Shown piece after piece: positions 62,741-64,000 of a stretch of DNA of 64,000 nt. The notes beneath the pieces were generated by a model that saw only the letters and a list, made by a program, of their open reading frames with translations, searched no databases and was not told the origin of the DNA. The position numbers and the translations under genes were made by a program. Position 1 is the stretch's first letter. Every line of letters starts with the position of its first letter. Source of the stretch: Tenrec ecaudatus (taxonomy: Eukaryota; Chordata; Mammalia; Afrosoricida; Tenrecidae); contig NW_027459444.1 of NCBI RefSeq assembly GCF_050624435.1, forward strand, positions 508,501-572,500. The letters are read 5' to 3'.

Positions 62741-63046
62741 GAGCAAGATCTGTCTTGAAAGAAGTGTATTCAGGTTGCTCCTTAGAGGCAAGGATGGCTA
62801 GACTTCATCTCACATCCTTGGGCATCAGGAGCTATGAGGAGCAACATCATGGAAAAGGGCATCATGCTTGGTAAAGGGGCGCCCAAAAGGGGAGGACCCT
62901 CACCAAGATGGATGGACACAGTTTCTACAACAACACACTAAAACATAACAATTGTGAGGCTGGCACAGGAGCAGGCAGTGTTTCTTTCGGTTGTATGTAG
63001 AGTCGCCACGAGTTGAAACCAACTTGACAGCATCCAACAAAACCAG
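62741..63046 (+). mobile_element. RTE LINE 3' end, plus strand
   Basis: gatctgtcttgaaagaagtg, ctccttagaggcaaggatgg, catcatgcttggtaaagggg, ggaggaccctcaccaagatgg, tgaggctggcacaggagcagg, gtttctttcggttgtatg and caacttgacagcatccaac follow, in order, the 3' end of the afrotherian RTE LINE that I recall. The internal part corresponds to the non-hAT half of the 461 bp satellite monomer and identifies its source. The coding part of the LINE is absent. Confidence 0.8.
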
Positions 63047-63217
63047 ATGTGGAGAAAGCAAGGCCTGGTCTGTGTACAGTGGCCCCACCGAGGTTCCTCA
63101 TCAGTTGTGTTTGAATGGGCCAGGTGCTCTCACAAACCTCCTCTTCAATAGACAACTTAGAATGTTTGCTTTGTGCCCAGGAACCATCCTGAAATTTAAA
63201 ATGACCATTTGGCACTG

Positions 63218-63376
63218 AGTTGATTGCGATTCATGGTGAGTCATAGGACTTTCAATGGGCATAACCTTTCAGAAACAGATGGCCAGGTTCTTACAAGGTA
63301 TTTCTAGGTGCGCTTGAACCTCCTCAGTTTCTATTAATGGCCAAGTGTTTTAACCATTTGTACTCTCCAGGGATGA
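63218..63376 (-). mobile_element. AfroSINE, antisense
   Basis: ttgattgcgattcatggtga (antisense tail), then aggtgcgcttgaacctcctc (antisense box B region), then aagtgttttaaccatttgta and ctccagggatg (antisense 5' end). This is the order and spacing of a nearly full AfroSINE read backwards. Confidence 0.7.
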
Positions 63377-63540
63377 CTCACAGCTCTATATATCCTTAAA
63401 ACTGACATCTCTCCTCTCTTTGGAAAGCCATGACAATTGTTCTCTTTCAGTAGATTTACCTTCTTTAAATATAGGAATGACATATACTTCTACCACCTCA
63501 CAGAAAATGTCAGAAACTCGTAGCTCTCATTTAATAATGG

Positions 63541-63745
63541 CGTGGGTGATTACATATTGGGCTGCTAAGCCCAAAGCCAACAGTTCAAAACCACCAGCCA
63601 CTCTCAGGGAAAAACATGAAACTTTCCAATCCTATAAAGTTACAATCTCAAATACCCACAGGAGCAGTTGGAACCTGTCCTATAGGGTAGAACTCAGGTC
63701 ATGGGGAGTCAGAGTGGATTCGATGGCAGTGAGTTTGCTTTGGTT
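63541..63745 (+). mobile_element. AfroSINE, plus strand
   Basis: cgtgggtgattacatattgg, gctgctaagcccaaagccaa, cagttcaaaaccaccagcc, tatagggtagaactcaggtc and gtggattcgatggcagtgag, in AfroSINE order from the tRNA-like head to the RTE-like tail. Confidence 0.8.
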
Positions 63746-63841
63746 TTTGGACTCCCCTCCTACCACAATAGCTCACAATTATTAAGTGCATGTTATGTAC
63801 TAGTGTTCTAAGCATTGCATGTACATTCACTCATTTCATCC

Positions 63842-64000
63842 CACGGGTGGTGGTGTGGGTGAAGCACTAGAACTGCTAACCAGAAGGTCGGTAGTTCAAA
63901 CCCACCTGCTGTTCTTCGGAATCAAGATGGGGCTGTCTGAGCTCATAAAGATTTTCAGGGTCGGATGTCTTCAGGGACAGTTATTACTTTATCCTGCTGA
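63842..64000 (+). mobile_element. AfroSINE, plus strand, cut by window end
   Basis: ggtggtggtgtgggtgaagc, gaactgctaaccagaaggtc and ggtagttcaaacccacctgc are the tRNA-related head with box B (ggttcaaa-like). The copy runs to or near the right edge. Confidence 0.75.

Overview
The window is vertebrate nuclear DNA with no intact protein-coding gene that I can support. It is dominated by three tandem-repeat blocks, with a decayed gene fragment and dispersed transposons between them. The host is most likely an afrotherian mammal. Several dispersed copies match the AfroSINE pattern, with a tail reading 'ctatgagtc-ggaatcgactcgacggcacc' followed by CAA repeats, and others match the 3' end of the related RTE LINE. 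Abundant non-autonomous hAT elements with SPIN/Charlie-like ends (cagcggttctcaacctg) would fit a tenrec-like genome, but the species is inference from remembered repeat families.

Layout. (1) 1-623: a GC-rich minisatellite of about 22 bp units (blocks TAGGCTTAGGC and TAGGGCACCCC). (2) 624-43,496: a macrosatellite with a unit of about 4.1 kb, ten full copies plus one 1.85 kb partial copy, all head to tail. Lengths run from 4,090 to 4,112 bp and neighbouring copies are nearly identical. Every unit carries an antisense RTE 3' fragment, an old internal duplication, an A-tract and a T-rich tract; none carries a convincing gene. (3) 43,497-43,885: an antisense dispersed repeat that ends the array. 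(4) about 44.1-51.4 kb: GC-rich DNA with exon remnants of a beta-type spectrin gene (SPTBN5-like), broken by stops and frameshifts. A central block lies on the plus strand and flanking exons lie on the minus strand, so it is a rearranged pseudogene. Within it are a possible solo LTR, microsatellites, an AfroSINE, a MIR and a CTCF-like motif. (5) 51.4-53.36 kb: copies of one dispersed AATAAA-tailed repeat family in both orientations, one nested, around an AT-rich stretch. (6) about 53.36-61.52 kb: a second satellite, 18 hAT segments spaced about 461 bp apart and separated by RTE 3'-end sequence. (7) 61.5-64.0 kb: ordinary interspersed repeats (hAT, a second DNA element, an RTE 3' end, three AfroSINEs).

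The most interesting structures are the undescribed-looking 4.1 kb macrosatellite with mosaic copies, and the 461 bp composite satellite. The last hAT of that satellite keeps a perfect 8 bp target duplication (GTTTAGAG), which suggests how the array arose. Three unrelated tandem blocks beside a broken duplicated gene fragment suggest a subtelomeric or pericentromeric location; that is inference.
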